Below are positions 51,628 through 61,187 of a DNA stretch of 64,000 nt, one piece after another; within the stretch, counting starts at the first letter, position 1, and each line of letters opens with the position of its first letter. The position numbers and the translations under genes were made by a program. This DNA is from Streptomyces fumanus. Lineage in GTDB: Bacteria; Actinomycetota; Actinomycetes; Streptomycetales; Streptomycetaceae. The stretch covers positions 1-64,000 of the forward strand of contig NZ_BNBI01000004.1 in the NCBI RefSeq assembly GCF_014655295.1, given 5' to 3'. The notes below the pieces were generated by a model that was not told the origin of the DNA, did no database searches, and saw only the letters and a list, made by a program, of their open reading frames with translations.

Positions 51628-53091
51628 ATGGACGCCTCCGTCATCGTCGTCGGCGCCGGACCCGCCGGACTCATGCTGGCCGGGGAACTGCGCCTGGCCG
51701 GCGTCGACGTCCTGGTGCTGGAACGCCTCGCGGAACGCACCGGCGAGTCCCGCGGCATCGGCTTCACCGTGCGCACCATGGAGGTCTTCGACCAGCGCGG
51801 CCTGCTGCCCCGCTTCGGCGACATCGAGACCAGCACCGCCGGCCACTTCGGCGGACTGCCGCTGGACCTGACCGTTCTCGGCGCCGCGCACGGCGCCGCC
51901 CGCACCGTCCCGCAGTCCCGCACCGAGACCGTGCTGGAAGCCTGGGCCCGGGAACTGGGCGCCGACATCCGGCGCGGCCACGAGGTCACCGCCCTCACCG
52001 AGGACGCCCACGGGGTCAGCGTCACCGTCGACGGCGCCCCCACCGCGCTGCGCGCCCGGTACGTCGTCGGCTGCGACGGCGGCCGCAGCACCGTCCGCCG
52101 CCTGGCCGGCTTCGACTTCCCCGGCACCCCCGCCACCACCGAGCTGTACCTCGCCGACGTCCGGGGCGTCGACCTGCCGCCCAAGATGACCGCCGACCCC
52201 TCCGCGGGCGGCCTGGTCATGATCGCCCCGCTGCCCGGCGGCATCACCCGCGTCATCGCCGCCGAACGCGGCACACCCCCCGTCCGGCGCACCGGCCCCC
52301 CGGAGTTCGGCGAGGTCGCCGACGTCTTCAAACGGCTCACCGGCACCGACATCTCCGCCGCCGAACCCGTCTGGGTCAGCGCCTTCACCGACGCCGCCCG
52401 CCAGGTCACCCAGTACCGGCGCGGCCGGACCCTGATCGCGGGCGACGCCGCACACGTCCACCTCCCGGCCGGCGGCCAGGGCATGAACACCTCCGTCCAG
52501 GACTCCGTCAACCTCGGCTGGAAGCTGGCCGCCGTGGTCAAGGGCACCGCCCCCGACAGCCTGCTGGACACCTACCACAGCGAACGCCACCCCGTCGGCC
52601 GCACCCTGCTCACCAGCACCCGCGCGCAGAGCCTGCTCATCCTCGGCGGCGACGACGTGGCCCCGCTCCGCGAGGTCCTCACCGAACTCCTCGGCCACAC
52701 CGAGGTCTCCCGCCACCTCGCCGCCCGGGTCAGCGGCCTCGACATCCGCTACGACGTCGGCGCCGGCCCGCACCCCCTGCTCGGCGCCCGGCTGCCCCGC
52801 CTCGCCCTCGACCACGGCACCCGGCGCCGCACCAGCACCGAACTGCTGCGCACCGGCCGCGGCCTGCTGCTCGACCTCACCGACAACCCCACCCTGCGCC
52901 GCCGCGCCCACGCCTGGACCGACCGCGTCGACATCGTCACCGCCACCCCGCGCGAGGTCCCCGGCGAGAGCCCCCTGCACCGCACCACGGCCGCCCTGGT
53001 ACGGCCCGACGGCCACGTCGCCTGGGCCGCCCCCGGCAGCCACCACGACCTGCCGACGGCGCTGGAGCGCTGGTTCGGCCCGGCCCGCTGA
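51628..53091 (+). CDS. FAD-dependent angucycline-type hydroxylase (PgaE/UrdE-like)
   Basis: 487 residues, aromatic hydroxylase superfamily: [51 protein letters not shown], and [35 protein letters not shown], with a C-terminal thioredoxin-like domain. PgaE-type enzymes hydroxylate C-12 and C-12b of prejadomycin-type substrates. Its place directly before the cyclase and minimal PKS is the same as pgaE/urdE. ATG 51628 has GAGGGGAG; a GTG at 51601 overlapping the previous stop is an alternative. Confidence 0.88.
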   Translation: MDASVIVVGAGPAGLMLAGELRLAGVDVLVLERLAERTGESRGIGFTVRTMEVFDQRGLLPRFGDIETSTAGHFGGLPLDLTVLGAAHGAARTVPQSRTETVLEAWARELGADIRRGHEVTALTEDAHGVSVTVDGAPTALRARYVVGCDGGRSTVRRLAGFDFPGTPATTELYLADVRGVDLPPKMTADPSAGGLVMIAPLPGGITRVIAAERGTPPVRRTGPPEFGEVADVFKRLTGTDISAAEPVWVSAFTDAARQVTQYRRGRTLIAGDAAHVHLPAGGQGMNTSVQDSVNLGWKLAAVVKGTAPDSLLDTYHSERHPVGRTLLTSTRAQSLLILGGDDVAPLREVLTELLGHTEVSRHLAARVSGLDIRYDVGAGPHPLLGARLPRLALDHGTRRRTSTELLRTGRGLLLDLTDNPTLRRRAHAWTDRVDIVTATPREVPGESPLHRTTAALVRPDGHVAWAAPGSHHDLPTALERWFGPAR

Positions 53092-53121
53092 GCCGGCCCC
53101 ACAGGAAGCAGAAGGAGAACC

Positions 53122-53448
53122 ATGCACAGCACCCTGATCGTCGCCCGGATGGCACCGGAGTCGGCCGAGCACGTCGCCGGTCTCTTCGGCGCCTTCGACC
53201 GCACCGAGATGCCCGGCCGGATGGGCACCCGGCGCCGGCAGTTGTTCAGCTACCGCGGGCTCTACTTCCACCTCCAGGACTTCGACGGCGACGACGGCGC
53301 CGGCCGGATCGAGGAGGCCAAGACCGACCCGCGGTTCATCGCCATCAGCGAGGACCTCAAGCCGTACATCGAGGCGTACGACCCGGCCACCTGGCGCTCG
53401 CCCGCGGACGCCATGGCCCACCGCTTCTACGAGTGGAGCGCCCGATGA
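53122..53448 (+). CDS. TcmI-family polyketide cyclase (angucycline fourth-ring cyclase type)
   Basis: 108 residues, the usual length of JadI/UrdF/PgaF cyclases. Family blocks are [52 protein letters not shown] and [20 protein letters not shown]. It guides the ring closures that form the angular tetracycle. AGAAGGAG precedes the ATG. Its stop overlaps the KS-alpha start (ATGA). Confidence 0.9.
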   Translation: MHSTLIVARMAPESAEHVAGLFGAFDRTEMPGRMGTRRRQLFSYRGLYFHLQDFDGDDGAGRIEEAKTDPRFIAISEDLKPYIEAYDPATWRSPADAMAHRFYEWSAR

Positions 53449-54725
53449 CCGCACCGTCCGCGCGGCGCGTCGTCATCACCGGCATCGGCGTCACCGCCCC
53501 CGGCGGACAGGGCGCCAAAGCCTTCTGGAACCTGCTCACCGACGGCCGCACCGCCACCCGGCGCATCTCCCTGTTCGACCCCGCGCCGTTCCGCTCGCAG
53601 GTGGCCGCCGAGGTCGACTTCGACCCCGTGCTCTCCGGGCTCTCCCCGCAGGAGGTCCGGCGGATGGACCGGGCCGCGCAGTTCGCCGTGGTCACCGCCC
53701 GCGAGGCGGTCGCCGACAGCGGACTGGCCTTCGAGACCGTCGACCCGCGCCGCACCGGCGTCACCATCGGCAGCGCGGTCGGCGCCACCATGGGCCTGGA
53801 CCAGGAGTACCGCACCGTCTCCGACGGCGGCCGCCTCGAACTGGTCGACCACACCTACGCCGTACCGCACCTGTACCAGTACATGGTGCCCAGCTCCTTC
53901 GCCACCGAGGTCGCCTGGGCGGTCGGCGCCGAGGGCCCGGCCACCGTGGTGTCCACCGGCTGCACCTCCGGCCTGGACGCCGTCGGACACGCCGCCGACC
54001 TGGTCCGCGAGGGCACCGCCGACGTGATGGTGGCGGGCGCCACCGACGCCCCCATCTCGCCCATCACCGTCGCCTGCTTCGACGCCATCAAGGCGACCAC
54101 CCCGCGCAACGACGACCCCGAGCACGCCTCCCGGCCCTTCGACGCCAGCCGCAACGGCTTCGTCCTCGGCGAGGGCTCCGCCGTGTTCGTCCTGGAGGAA
54201 CTCGGCCACGCCCGGGCCCGCGGCGCCCGGATCTACGCCGAGGTCGCCGGGTTCGCCACCCGCTCCAACGCCTTCCACATGACCGGGCTGCGCCCCGACG
54301 GCAAGGAGATGGCCGAGGCGATCCGGGTCGCCCTCGACGAGGCCCGGCTCAACCCCGAGGACATCGACTACGTCAACGCCCACGGCTCCGGCACCAAGCA
54401 GAACGACCGGCACGAGACCGCCGCGTTCAAGCGCAGCCTCGGCGAGCACGCCTACCGCACCCCGGTCAGCTCCATCAAGTCGATGATCGGGCACTCGCTG
54501 GGCGCGATCGGCTCCATCGAGATCGCCGCCTCCGTGCTCGCCATCGCCAACGACGTGGTGCCGCCCACCGCCAACCTGCACACCCCCGACCCCGAGTGCG
54601 ACCTGGACTACGTGCCGCTGACCGCCCGGGACCAGCTCACCGACGCGGTGCTGTCGGTGGGCAGCGGCTTCGGCGGGTTCCAGAGCGCCATCGTGCTCGC
54701 CGACCCCGAGCGGAGGTCCCGATGA
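53445..54725 (+). CDS. Type II PKS ketosynthase alpha (KS-alpha)
   Basis: 426 residues. Active-site Cys about residue 173 in [16 protein letters not shown], with [12 protein letters not shown] and [17 protein letters not shown] supplying the two catalytic His. With the next gene product it builds the poly-beta-ketone chain from malonyl-ACP. Overlaps on both sides (ATGA) show tight coupling in the minimal PKS. Confidence 0.96.
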   Translation: MTAPSARRVVITGIGVTAPGGQGAKAFWNLLTDGRTATRRISLFDPAPFRSQVAAEVDFDPVLSGLSPQEVRRMDRAAQFAVVTAREAVADSGLAFETVDPRRTGVTIGSAVGATMGLDQEYRTVSDGGRLELVDHTYAVPHLYQYMVPSSFATEVAWAVGAEGPATVVSTGCTSGLDAVGHAADLVREGTADVMVAGATDAPISPITVACFDAIKATTPRNDDPEHASRPFDASRNGFVLGEGSAVFVLEELGHARARGARIYAEVAGFATRSNAFHMTGLRPDGKEMAEAIRVALDEARLNPEDIDYVNAHGSGTKQNDRHETAAFKRSLGEHAYRTPVSSIKSMIGHSLGAIGSIEIAASVLAIANDVVPPTANLHTPDPECDLDYVPLTARDQLTDAVLSVGSGFGGFQSAIVLADPERRSR

Positions 54726-55945
54726 CCCGGCGCACCCTGGTCACCGGACTCGGTGTGACCGCCCCGACCGGCCTGGGCGTGGACGAGTACTGGGCGGCCA
54801 CGCTCGCCGGCCGCGGCGCGATCCGCCGGGTCACCCGCTTCGACCCCACCCCCTACCCGTCCCGCCTGGCCGGTGAGATCGACGGCTTCGACGCCGCCGC
54901 CCACCTGCCCGGCCGGCTGCTGCCGCAGACCGACCGGATGACCCGGCTGGCGCTGGTCGCCGCCGACTGGGCGTTCGCCGACGCCGGCCTCGACCCCGCC
55001 CACCTGCCCGAGTACGACGTCGGGGTCATCACCGCCAGCCACTCCGGCGGCTTCGAGTTCGGACAGAACGAACTGCGCGCCCTGTGGAGCAAGGGCGGCC
55101 AGTACGTCAGCGCCTACCAGTCGTTCGCCTGGTTCTACGCCGTCAACAGCGGCCAGATCTCCATCCGCGGCGGGCTGCGCGGACCGAGCAGCGTGGTCGT
55201 CAGCGACCAGGCGGGCGGCCTCGACGCCCTGGCCCAGGCCCGCCGGCAGATCCGCAAGGGCACCACCGCGGTGATCGCCGGCGCGGTCGACGCCTCGATC
55301 TGCCCGTGGGGCTGGGTGGCCCAGTTGACCAGCGGCCGGCTCAGCACCGCCGACGACCCCGAGCGCGCCTACCTGCCCTTCGACGAACGCGCCGCCGGGC
55401 ACGTACCCGGCGAGGGCGGGGCGCTGCTGGTCCTGGAGGACGCCGGACACGCCCGCGAGCGCGGCGCCCCCCGGGTGTACGGGGAGATCGCCGGGCACGC
55501 CGCCAGCGTGGACCCGCGCCCCGGCAGCGACCGCGCCCCCACCCTCCAGCACGCCGTCGAACTCGCCCTCGCCGACGCCGGACTGGACGCCGGTGACATC
55601 GACGTGGTCTTCGCGGACGCCGCCGCCGTCCCGGACCTCGACCGGGCCGAGGCCGAGGCCATCACCAAGGTGTTCGGTGTCCGGGGCGTGCCGGTGACCG
55701 CGCCGAAGACCACCACGGGCCGGCTCTACTCCGGCGCCGCCCCGCTCGACACGGCCGCCGCGCTGCTGTCGATCCGGGACGGCGTGATCCCGCCGACCAC
55801 CAACTCCCTGCCCTCGCCCGCCTACGACATCGACCTGGTGACCGGCGCCCCCCGCCCGGCCCCGGTCCGCGCCGCCCTCGTCCTCGCCCGCGGCCACGGC
55901 GGCTTCAACTCCGCCCTGGTCGTGCGGGCCGCCGACACCCCCTGA
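54722..55945 (+). CDS. Type II PKS chain-length factor (KS-beta)
   Basis: 407 residues, KS fold with Gln replacing the active-site Cys ([13 protein letters not shown], Gln about 163), the mark of chain-length factors. It sets chain length as a heterodimer with KS-alpha; a decaketide is expected for an angucycline. It starts inside the KS-alpha stop. Confidence 0.95.
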   Translation: MTRRTLVTGLGVTAPTGLGVDEYWAATLAGRGAIRRVTRFDPTPYPSRLAGEIDGFDAAAHLPGRLLPQTDRMTRLALVAADWAFADAGLDPAHLPEYDVGVITASHSGGFEFGQNELRALWSKGGQYVSAYQSFAWFYAVNSGQISIRGGLRGPSSVVVSDQAGGLDALAQARRQIRKGTTAVIAGAVDASICPWGWVAQLTSGRLSTADDPERAYLPFDERAAGHVPGEGGALLVLEDAGHARERGAPRVYGEIAGHAASVDPRPGSDRAPTLQHAVELALADAGLDAGDIDVVFADAAAVPDLDRAEAEAITKVFGVRGVPVTAPKTTTGRLYSGAAPLDTAAALLSIRDGVIPPTTNSLPSPAYDIDLVTGAPRPAPVRAALVLARGHGGFNSALVVRAADTP

Positions 55946-55959
55946 AGGAAGGGCCGTTC

Positions 55960-56235
55960 ATGGCTGCCACCGCATTCACCCTCACCGACCTCAAGAACGT
56001 CCTGCTCCAGGCCGCCGGCACCGACGACGCCGCCGCCCTGGAGGGCGACATCGACGACCTGCGCTTCGAGGACCTCGGCTACGAGTCGCTCGCCCTGCTG
56101 GAGACCGCCGGGCACATCGAGCGGACCTACGGCATCAGCCTCGACGAGGACGCCTTCGCCGCCGCCGACACCCCGCGCGCCCTGGTCGACCTCGTCAACA
56201 CCCATCTGTCGGCCGCCGGCACCGTCCGGCCGTGA
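55960..56235 (+). CDS. Type II PKS acyl carrier protein
   Basis: 91 residues with the phosphopantetheine attachment site DLGYESLALLET (Ser about 43). It carries malonyl and the growing polyketide. GAAGGAAGGG precedes the ATG. Confidence 0.95.
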   Translation: MAATAFTLTDLKNVLLQAAGTDDAAALEGDIDDLRFEDLGYESLALLETAGHIERTYGISLDEDAFAAADTPRALVDLVNTHLSAAGTVRP

Positions 56236-56264
56236 CACCGGCCGCCGCGAAAGGACACGGACAC

Positions 56265-57047
56265 ATGACCGACAACGCCAGGGTGGCCCTGGTCACCGGC
56301 GCCACCAGCGGCATCGGCCTGGCCTCCGCCAGGCTGCTGGCCCAGCAGGGCCACCGGGTCTTCCTCTGCGCCCGGGACGCCACCGCGGTCGCCGACACCG
56401 TCAAGACCCTGCAGAACGAGGGCCTGGACGCCGACGGCACCACCGGCGACGTCCGCGACCGGCAGCAGATCACCGCCGTGGTGCGGGCGGCCGTCGCCCG
56501 GTACGGCCCGATCGACGTGCTGGTCAACAACGCCGGCCGCAGCGGCGGCGGCGTCACCGCCGACCTCCCCGACGACCTGTGGGACGACGTCCTCGCCACC
56601 AACCTCACCAGCGTCTTCCTGGTCACCCGCGAGGTCCTCACCACCGGCGGGATGCGCCACAAGGACCGCGGCCGGATCATCAACATCGCCTCCACCGCCG
56701 GCAAGCAGGGCGTCGTCCTGGGCGCCCCCTACTCGGCCTCCAAGCACGGCGTGGTCGGCTTCACCAAGGCCCTGGGCAACGAACTCGCCCCCACCGGCAT
56801 CACCGTCAACGCCGTCTGCCCCGGCTACGTCGAGACCCCCATGGCCCAGCGGGTGCGCGCCGGGTACGCCGCCGCCTACGACACCACCGAGGACGCCATC
56901 CTGGAGAAGTTCCAGGCCAAGATCCCCCTCGGCCGCTACTCCACGCCCGAGGAGGTCGCCGGGCTGGTCGGCTACCTCGCCTCCGACACCGCCGCCTCGA
57001 TCACCGCGCAGGCCCTCAACGTCTGCGGCGGCCTCGGCAACTTCTGA
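56265..57047 (+). CDS. Polyketide C-9 ketoreductase (ActIII/PgaD type)
   Basis: 260-residue SDR: cofactor motif TGATSGIG (11-18), NNAGRSGGG, catalytic Tyr156/Lys160 in YSASKHG, and PGYVETPMAQRVR as in actinorhodin-type KRs. It reduces the first carbonyl with NADPH before or during first-ring cyclisation. AAGGACACGG precedes ATG 56265. Confidence 0.93.
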   Translation: MTDNARVALVTGATSGIGLASARLLAQQGHRVFLCARDATAVADTVKTLQNEGLDADGTTGDVRDRQQITAVVRAAVARYGPIDVLVNNAGRSGGGVTADLPDDLWDDVLATNLTSVFLVTREVLTTGGMRHKDRGRIINIASTAGKQGVVLGAPYSASKHGVVGFTKALGNELAPTGITVNAVCPGYVETPMAQRVRAGYAAAYDTTEDAILEKFQAKIPLGRYSTPEEVAGLVGYLASDTAASITAQALNVCGGLGNF

Positions 57048-57082
57048 CCGCCCGACCCCCCTGCCATGAAGGAGAGTTCACG

Positions 57083-58021
57083 ATGACCGTCCGCGAGGCC
57101 GAGCACGCGATCACCGTGCACGCCCCGGCCGCCGAGGTCTACCGGCTGCTCGCCGAGGTGGAGAACTGGCCGCGCCTCTTCCCGCCCTCGGTGTACGTCG
57201 AGTACCTGGAACGGGAAGGCACCAAGGAGCGCATCCGGATCTGGGCCACCGCCAACGGCGAGGCCAAGAACTGGACCTCCCGCCGCGACCTGGACCCCGA
57301 GGGGCTGCGCATCACCTTCCGCCAGGAGGTCTCCGCCCCGCCGGTGGCCGAGATGAGCGGCACCTGGATCGCCGAACCGCGCGGCGAGCGGGAGACGTAC
57401 CTGCGGCTGCTGCACACCTACCGGGCGGTGGACGACGACCCCGAGGGCCTGGACTGGATCGACCGGGCCGTCGACCGCAACAGCCGCGAGGAACTGCCCG
57501 GCGTCAAGGCCGGCCTGGAGGAGACCTCCCGCACCACCGAACTCACCCTCTCCTTCGAGGACTCCGTCCAGGTCGACGGCTCCGCCAAGGACCTGTACGA
57601 CTTCGTCAACGAGGCCGACCGCTGGACCGAACGGCTGCCGCACGTCAGCACCGTCACCCTCACCGAGGACACCCCCGGCCTCCAGGTGCTGCGCATGGAC
57701 ACCCGCGCGGTCGACGGCTCCACCCACACCACCGAGTCGGTACGGGTCTGCTTCCCGCACCACCGCATCGTCTACAAGCAGACCACGCTGCCCGCCCTGA
57801 TGACCCTGCACACCGGCCGGTGGGACTTCCGCACCGGCCCCGACGGCACCGTCACCGCCACCTCCCAGCACACCGTCGTCCTCAACCCCGACACCATCAC
57901 CACCGTCCTCGGCCCCGACGCCGGGATACCGGAGGCCCGCACCTTCATCCGCGACGCGCTCGGCGCCAACAGCCGCGCCACCCTGGAACACGCCAAGCGC
58001 TACGCGGAAGAACGGCGTTGA
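57083..58021 (+). CDS. Didomain aromatase/cyclase (PgaL/UrdL type)
   Basis: 312 residues made of two START/Bet v1-like domains: HAITVHAPAAEVYRLLAEVENWPRLFPPSVYVEYLE (1-150) and DSVQVDGSAKDLYDFVNEADRWTERLPHVSTVTLTEDTPG (155-312). These enzymes close and aromatise the first ring of reduced decaketides. AAGGAGAG precedes the ATG. Its stop is shared with the TTG start of the next gene (TTGA). Confidence 0.93.
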   Translation: MTVREAEHAITVHAPAAEVYRLLAEVENWPRLFPPSVYVEYLEREGTKERIRIWATANGEAKNWTSRRDLDPEGLRITFRQEVSAPPVAEMSGTWIAEPRGERETYLRLLHTYRAVDDDPEGLDWIDRAVDRNSREELPGVKAGLEETSRTTELTLSFEDSVQVDGSAKDLYDFVNEADRWTERLPHVSTVTLTEDTPGLQVLRMDTRAVDGSTHTTESVRVCFPHHRIVYKQTTLPALMTLHTGRWDFRTGPDGTVTATSQHTVVLNPDTITTVLGPDAGIPEARTFIRDALGANSRATLEHAKRYAEERR

Positions 58022-59970
58022 CCCCCACCGTGGCCGTCGTCGGAGCGGGCCCCGCCGGCCTGCTCCTCGCCGGCGACCTGCGGGCCCGGGGCGTGCCCAC
58101 GGTGGTCCTGGAGCAGCGCACCGAGCCGATGACCGAGTCCCGGGCGTCCACCCTGCACGCCCGCACCATGGAACTGCTGGAGGAACGCGGCGTCCTGGAC
58201 CGGCTCGGCCCCCTGCCGGACGGCGGCCCCGGCCACTTCGGCGGCCTGCGCCTGGACCTGGCCGCCGCCGACCCGGCGCACCGGCACGCCGGCCAGTGGA
58301 AGTGCCCGCAGACCAGGCTGGAGGCGGTCCTGGCGGAACGCGCCGTGGAACTGGGCGCCGACCTCCGGCGCGGCCGGCGCGTGGTCGCCCTGCGCGACCT
58401 GGGCACCCGGGTCGAGGTGGACACCGTCGGCCCCGACGGCGACCGTTCCCGGCTGACCTGCGCCTACCTGGCCGGCTGCGACGGCGAGGACAGCACCGTC
58501 CGCCGTCTGGCGGGCTTCGGCTTCGCGGGCCGCGCCGCCCGCCGCGAGATGCTCCGCGCCGATGTCGCCGGACTGGACATCCCCGACCGCCGCTTCGAAC
58601 GCCACCCGCGCGGCCTGGCCACCGCGCACCGCTGGCCGGACGGCAGCACCCGCGTCATGGTGCACGTCTTCGGCGCCGCCCCCGCCGAGCGCACCGCACC
58701 CCCGTCCTACGAGGAGATCGCCGCCGCCTGGGCCGAGGTGACCGGCGAGGACATCCGGCACGGCCGGCCGCTGTGGCGCAACGCCTTCGACGACACCCGC
58801 CGCCAGGCCACCCGCTACGCCCGGGGCCGGGTGGCCCTGGCCGGCGACGCCGCCCACGCGCAGATGCCGGTCGGCGGCCAGGCGCTCAACCTCGGCCTCC
58901 AGGACGCGGCCGCCCTCGGCACCCACCTCACCGCGCCCGTCCCCGACCTCGACGCCTACGACCGGGAGCGCCGCCCGGTCGGCACCCGCACCCTGACCGA
59001 CATCCAGGCCCAGTCGTACCTGCTGCTGGGCGGGCCGGAGGTGGAACCCGTGCGCCGGCTCTTCGCCGAGCTGCTCGACCTGGGGCCGGTCCGCCGCCAC
59101 CTGGCCCGCCGTATCAGCGGGCTCGCCCCGCCACCGGACCCGGCACCCGCGGCCGGGACGGCACCGACGAAGAAGACGACGACGAAGAAGAGGAGTTCCC
59201 CCATGGGCAGGCTGACCCAGAAGACCGCGCTGGTGACCGGCTCCAGCCGGGGCATCGGCCGCGCCGTCGCCCGGCGGCTCGCCGAGGAGGGCGCGCTCGT
59301 CGCCGTCCACTACGCCACCGGCGAGGACGCGGCCCGCGAGACGGTGGAGTCGATCGAGAGCGACGGCGGCCGGGCCTTCGCGGTCCGCGCCGAACTCGGC
59401 GTCCCCGGCGACGCCCACGAACTGTTCCTCGGCGTCGAACAGGGGCTGAAGGAACGCACCGGCGAGGCCGCGCTGGACATCGTCGTCAACAACGCGGGCG
59501 TCACCACCCCGGCCGGGGTGCAGCCGGAGGACGTCACCCCCGAGGACTTCGACCGGCTCTTCGCCGTCAACGCCAAGGCGCCGTTCTTCGTCGTCCAGCG
59601 GGCGCTGCCGCTGCTGCGCGACGGCGGCCGGATCATCAACATCTCCTCCGGGCTCACCCGCTTCGCCAGCCCCGACCAGGTCGCCTACGCCATGACCAAG
59701 GGCGCGATCGAACAGCTCTCGCTGCACCTCGCCCGGCACCTCGCGCCGCGCGGCATCACCGTCAACAGCGTCGCCCCCGGCGTCACCAACAACGGCAGCG
59801 ACCTGTTCGACATCCCCGAAGCGGTCGCGCAGATGGCCCAGTTGTCCGCGTTCAAGCGGGTCGGCGAGGCGAACGACGTCGCCGACGTGGTGACCTTCCT
59901 CGCCTCCGACGAGGCCCGCTGGGTCACCGGCGCCTTCATCGACGCCACCGGCGGCACGCTGCTGGGCTGA
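58018..59970 (+). CDS. Fused FAD hydroxylase - SDR reductase (PgaM/UrdM/CabM type)
   Basis: 650 residues. Part one (1-380): [68 protein letters not shown] Pro/Ala/Thr/Lys linker (TAPTKKTTTKKRSSP) leads to an SDR (396-650) with TGSSRGIGRAVARRLAEEG, NNAGVTTPAG and YAMTKGAIEQL. In the pga and cab pathways this fusion performs late oxidation and ketoreduction of the angucycline core. The start is TTG 58018 with GGAAG upstream and a four-base overlap with the aromatase stop; no ATG or other GTG fits before the GAGPAG motif except GTG 58030. Confidence 0.88.
   Translation: MTPTVAVVGAGPAGLLLAGDLRARGVPTVVLEQRTEPMTESRASTLHARTMELLEERGVLDRLGPLPDGGPGHFGGLRLDLAAADPAHRHAGQWKCPQTRLEAVLAERAVELGADLRRGRRVVALRDLGTRVEVDTVGPDGDRSRLTCAYLAGCDGEDSTVRRLAGFGFAGRAARREMLRADVAGLDIPDRRFERHPRGLATAHRWPDGSTRVMVHVFGAAPAERTAPPSYEEIAAAWAEVTGEDIRHGRPLWRNAFDDTRRQATRYARGRVALAGDAAHAQMPVGGQALNLGLQDAAALGTHLTAPVPDLDAYDRERRPVGTRTLTDIQAQSYLLLGGPEVEPVRRLFAELLDLGPVRRHLARRISGLAPPPDPAPAAGTAPTKKTTTKKRSSPMGRLTQKTALVTGSSRGIGRAVARRLAEEGALVAVHYATGEDAARETVESIESDGGRAFAVRAELGVPGDAHELFLGVEQGLKERTGEAALDIVVNNAGVTTPAGVQPEDVTPEDFDRLFAVNAKAPFFVVQRALPLLRDGGRIINISSGLTRFASPDQVAYAMTKGAIEQLSLHLARHLAPRGITVNSVAPGVTNNGSDLFDIPEAVAQMAQLSAFKRVGEANDVADVVTFLASDEARWVTGAFIDATGGTLLG
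59181..59205 (+). promoter_or_regulatory. Internal ribosome site and start for a free reductase
   Basis: Purine-rich GAAGAAGAGGAG (59182-59193) stands 9 bases before an in-frame ATG (59203) at the exact start of the SDR domain. It would give a separate 255-residue reductase, 59203-59970. PgaM/CabM are known to produce such a free reductase from an internal start. Confidence 0.65.
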
Positions 59971-60006
59971 CCGGCGCACCGAGGACCAGGAAGGACCCGA
60001 CCACCG

Positions 60007-60168
60007 ATGACCACCGTGCCGTACCCCCGCTTCGAGGACCGCCCGGACGACCCGGGCGACCCCGGTGAGCCCGGCGATCTGCGGGCCCTGGTCGCCCGGG
60101 TGTTCACCACCCCGCTGCGCCGCCCCGCCCCCGCCCCCCGCCCGCCCCTGCTGCGAACGGAGACCTGA
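60007..60168 (+). CDS. Small unknown protein in the angucycline cluster
   Basis: 53 residues: an acidic first half (RFEDRPDDPGDPGEPGD), one short helix (LRALVARVFTTPL) and a Pro/Arg-rich end. CAGGAAGG lies 14 bases before ATG 60007, and the next gene starts 2 bases after its stop, so it is set like a real operon gene. I recognise no family. Confidence 0.5.
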   Translation: MTTVPYPRFEDRPDDPGDPGEPGDLRALVARVFTTPLRRPAPAPRPPLLRTET

Positions 60169-60170
60169 CG

Positions 60171-61187
60171 ATGGACGTGGGACTGCTCTTCGACCTGCGC
60201 AACCCCGCGGCCTGGCACCGCCCGTGGGCCGACCACTACGCCCGCTCGCTGGAGTACGTCGAGGAGGCCGACCGGCGCGGCGCGGGCGGGGTGTGGTTCA
60301 CCGAACACCACCTCTTCGAGGACGGCTACCTGCCGCAGCCCCTGACCTTCGCCGCCGCCGCGGCCGCCCGCACCCGCCGGGTCCGGATCGGCACCGCCGT
60401 GGTCCTGCCCAACCTGCACCGGCCCGCCCAGTTGGCCGAGGACGCCGCCCTGGTCGACCTGATCAGCGGCGGCCGGCTGGAGATCGGCTTCGGCGCCGGC
60501 TACCGGGTGCCCGAGTACCGGCTGTTCGGCGCCGACTTCGACCGGCGCTTCCGCCAGGTCGAGGCCAACATCCGCGAGGTGCGGCGGCTCTGGGAGGAGG
60601 GCGGCATCACCCCCGGCCCGCTGCAGTCCCCGGTCCCGCTGTGGGGCGGCTTCTACGGACCGCGCGGCGCCCGCCTGGCCGGCCGGCTCGGCGTCGGACT
60701 GCTGCACATCAACCACCGCACGTACGTCCCCTACCGGGAGGGCCTCGCCGAGGGCGGCCACGACCCGGACACCGCCCGGGTGTCGGACCTGCTGCCGGTC
60801 ATCCTCGCCGACGACCCCGAGGCCGCCTGGCCCCGGGTCGCCCCGCACCTGGCCCACCAGATGAACACCTACCAGCAGGGCTCCGTGGAGGGCACCGACC
60901 TGCCCCGGCCGCCGCTGCTGAAGGCCGGGGACTTCCCGCAGCCGCCCGCCGCCGACGGCTCCTGGTCGCTGCTGGAGATCCTCACCCCCGAGGACGCCGC
61001 CACCCGCATATACGAGCGCGTCCGGGGGCTGCCGGTGCGGCACCTGATCTTCTGGGCGAGCATCGCGGGCATGCCGGACGACCTGGTCGTCCGCAACATC
61101 GAGCTGATCAGCGAACGGCTGCCCGCCCTGCTCGCCGAGCGGGCCGCCGCCGACACCGCGACCGCCCGGGTGCCCACCCGTGGCTGA
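60171..61187 (+). CDS. LLM-class oxidoreductase of the polyketide cluster
   Basis: 338 residues, luciferase-like barrel: MDVGLLFDLRNPAAWHRPWADHYARSLEYVEEADRRGAGGVWFTEHH and LISGGRLEIGFGAGYRVPEYRLFG. It could use FMNH2 (monooxygenation) or F420 (reduction); sequence alone does not decide. It is likely a tailoring enzyme. Its 3' end overlaps the exporter gene by 8 bases. Confidence 0.8.
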   Translation: MDVGLLFDLRNPAAWHRPWADHYARSLEYVEEADRRGAGGVWFTEHHLFEDGYLPQPLTFAAAAAARTRRVRIGTAVVLPNLHRPAQLAEDAALVDLISGGRLEIGFGAGYRVPEYRLFGADFDRRFRQVEANIREVRRLWEEGGITPGPLQSPVPLWGGFYGPRGARLAGRLGVGLLHINHRTYVPYREGLAEGGHDPDTARVSDLLPVILADDPEAAWPRVAPHLAHQMNTYQQGSVEGTDLPRPPLLKAGDFPQPPAADGSWSLLEILTPEDAATRIYERVRGLPVRHLIFWASIAGMPDDLVVRNIELISERLPALLAERAAADTATARVPTRG

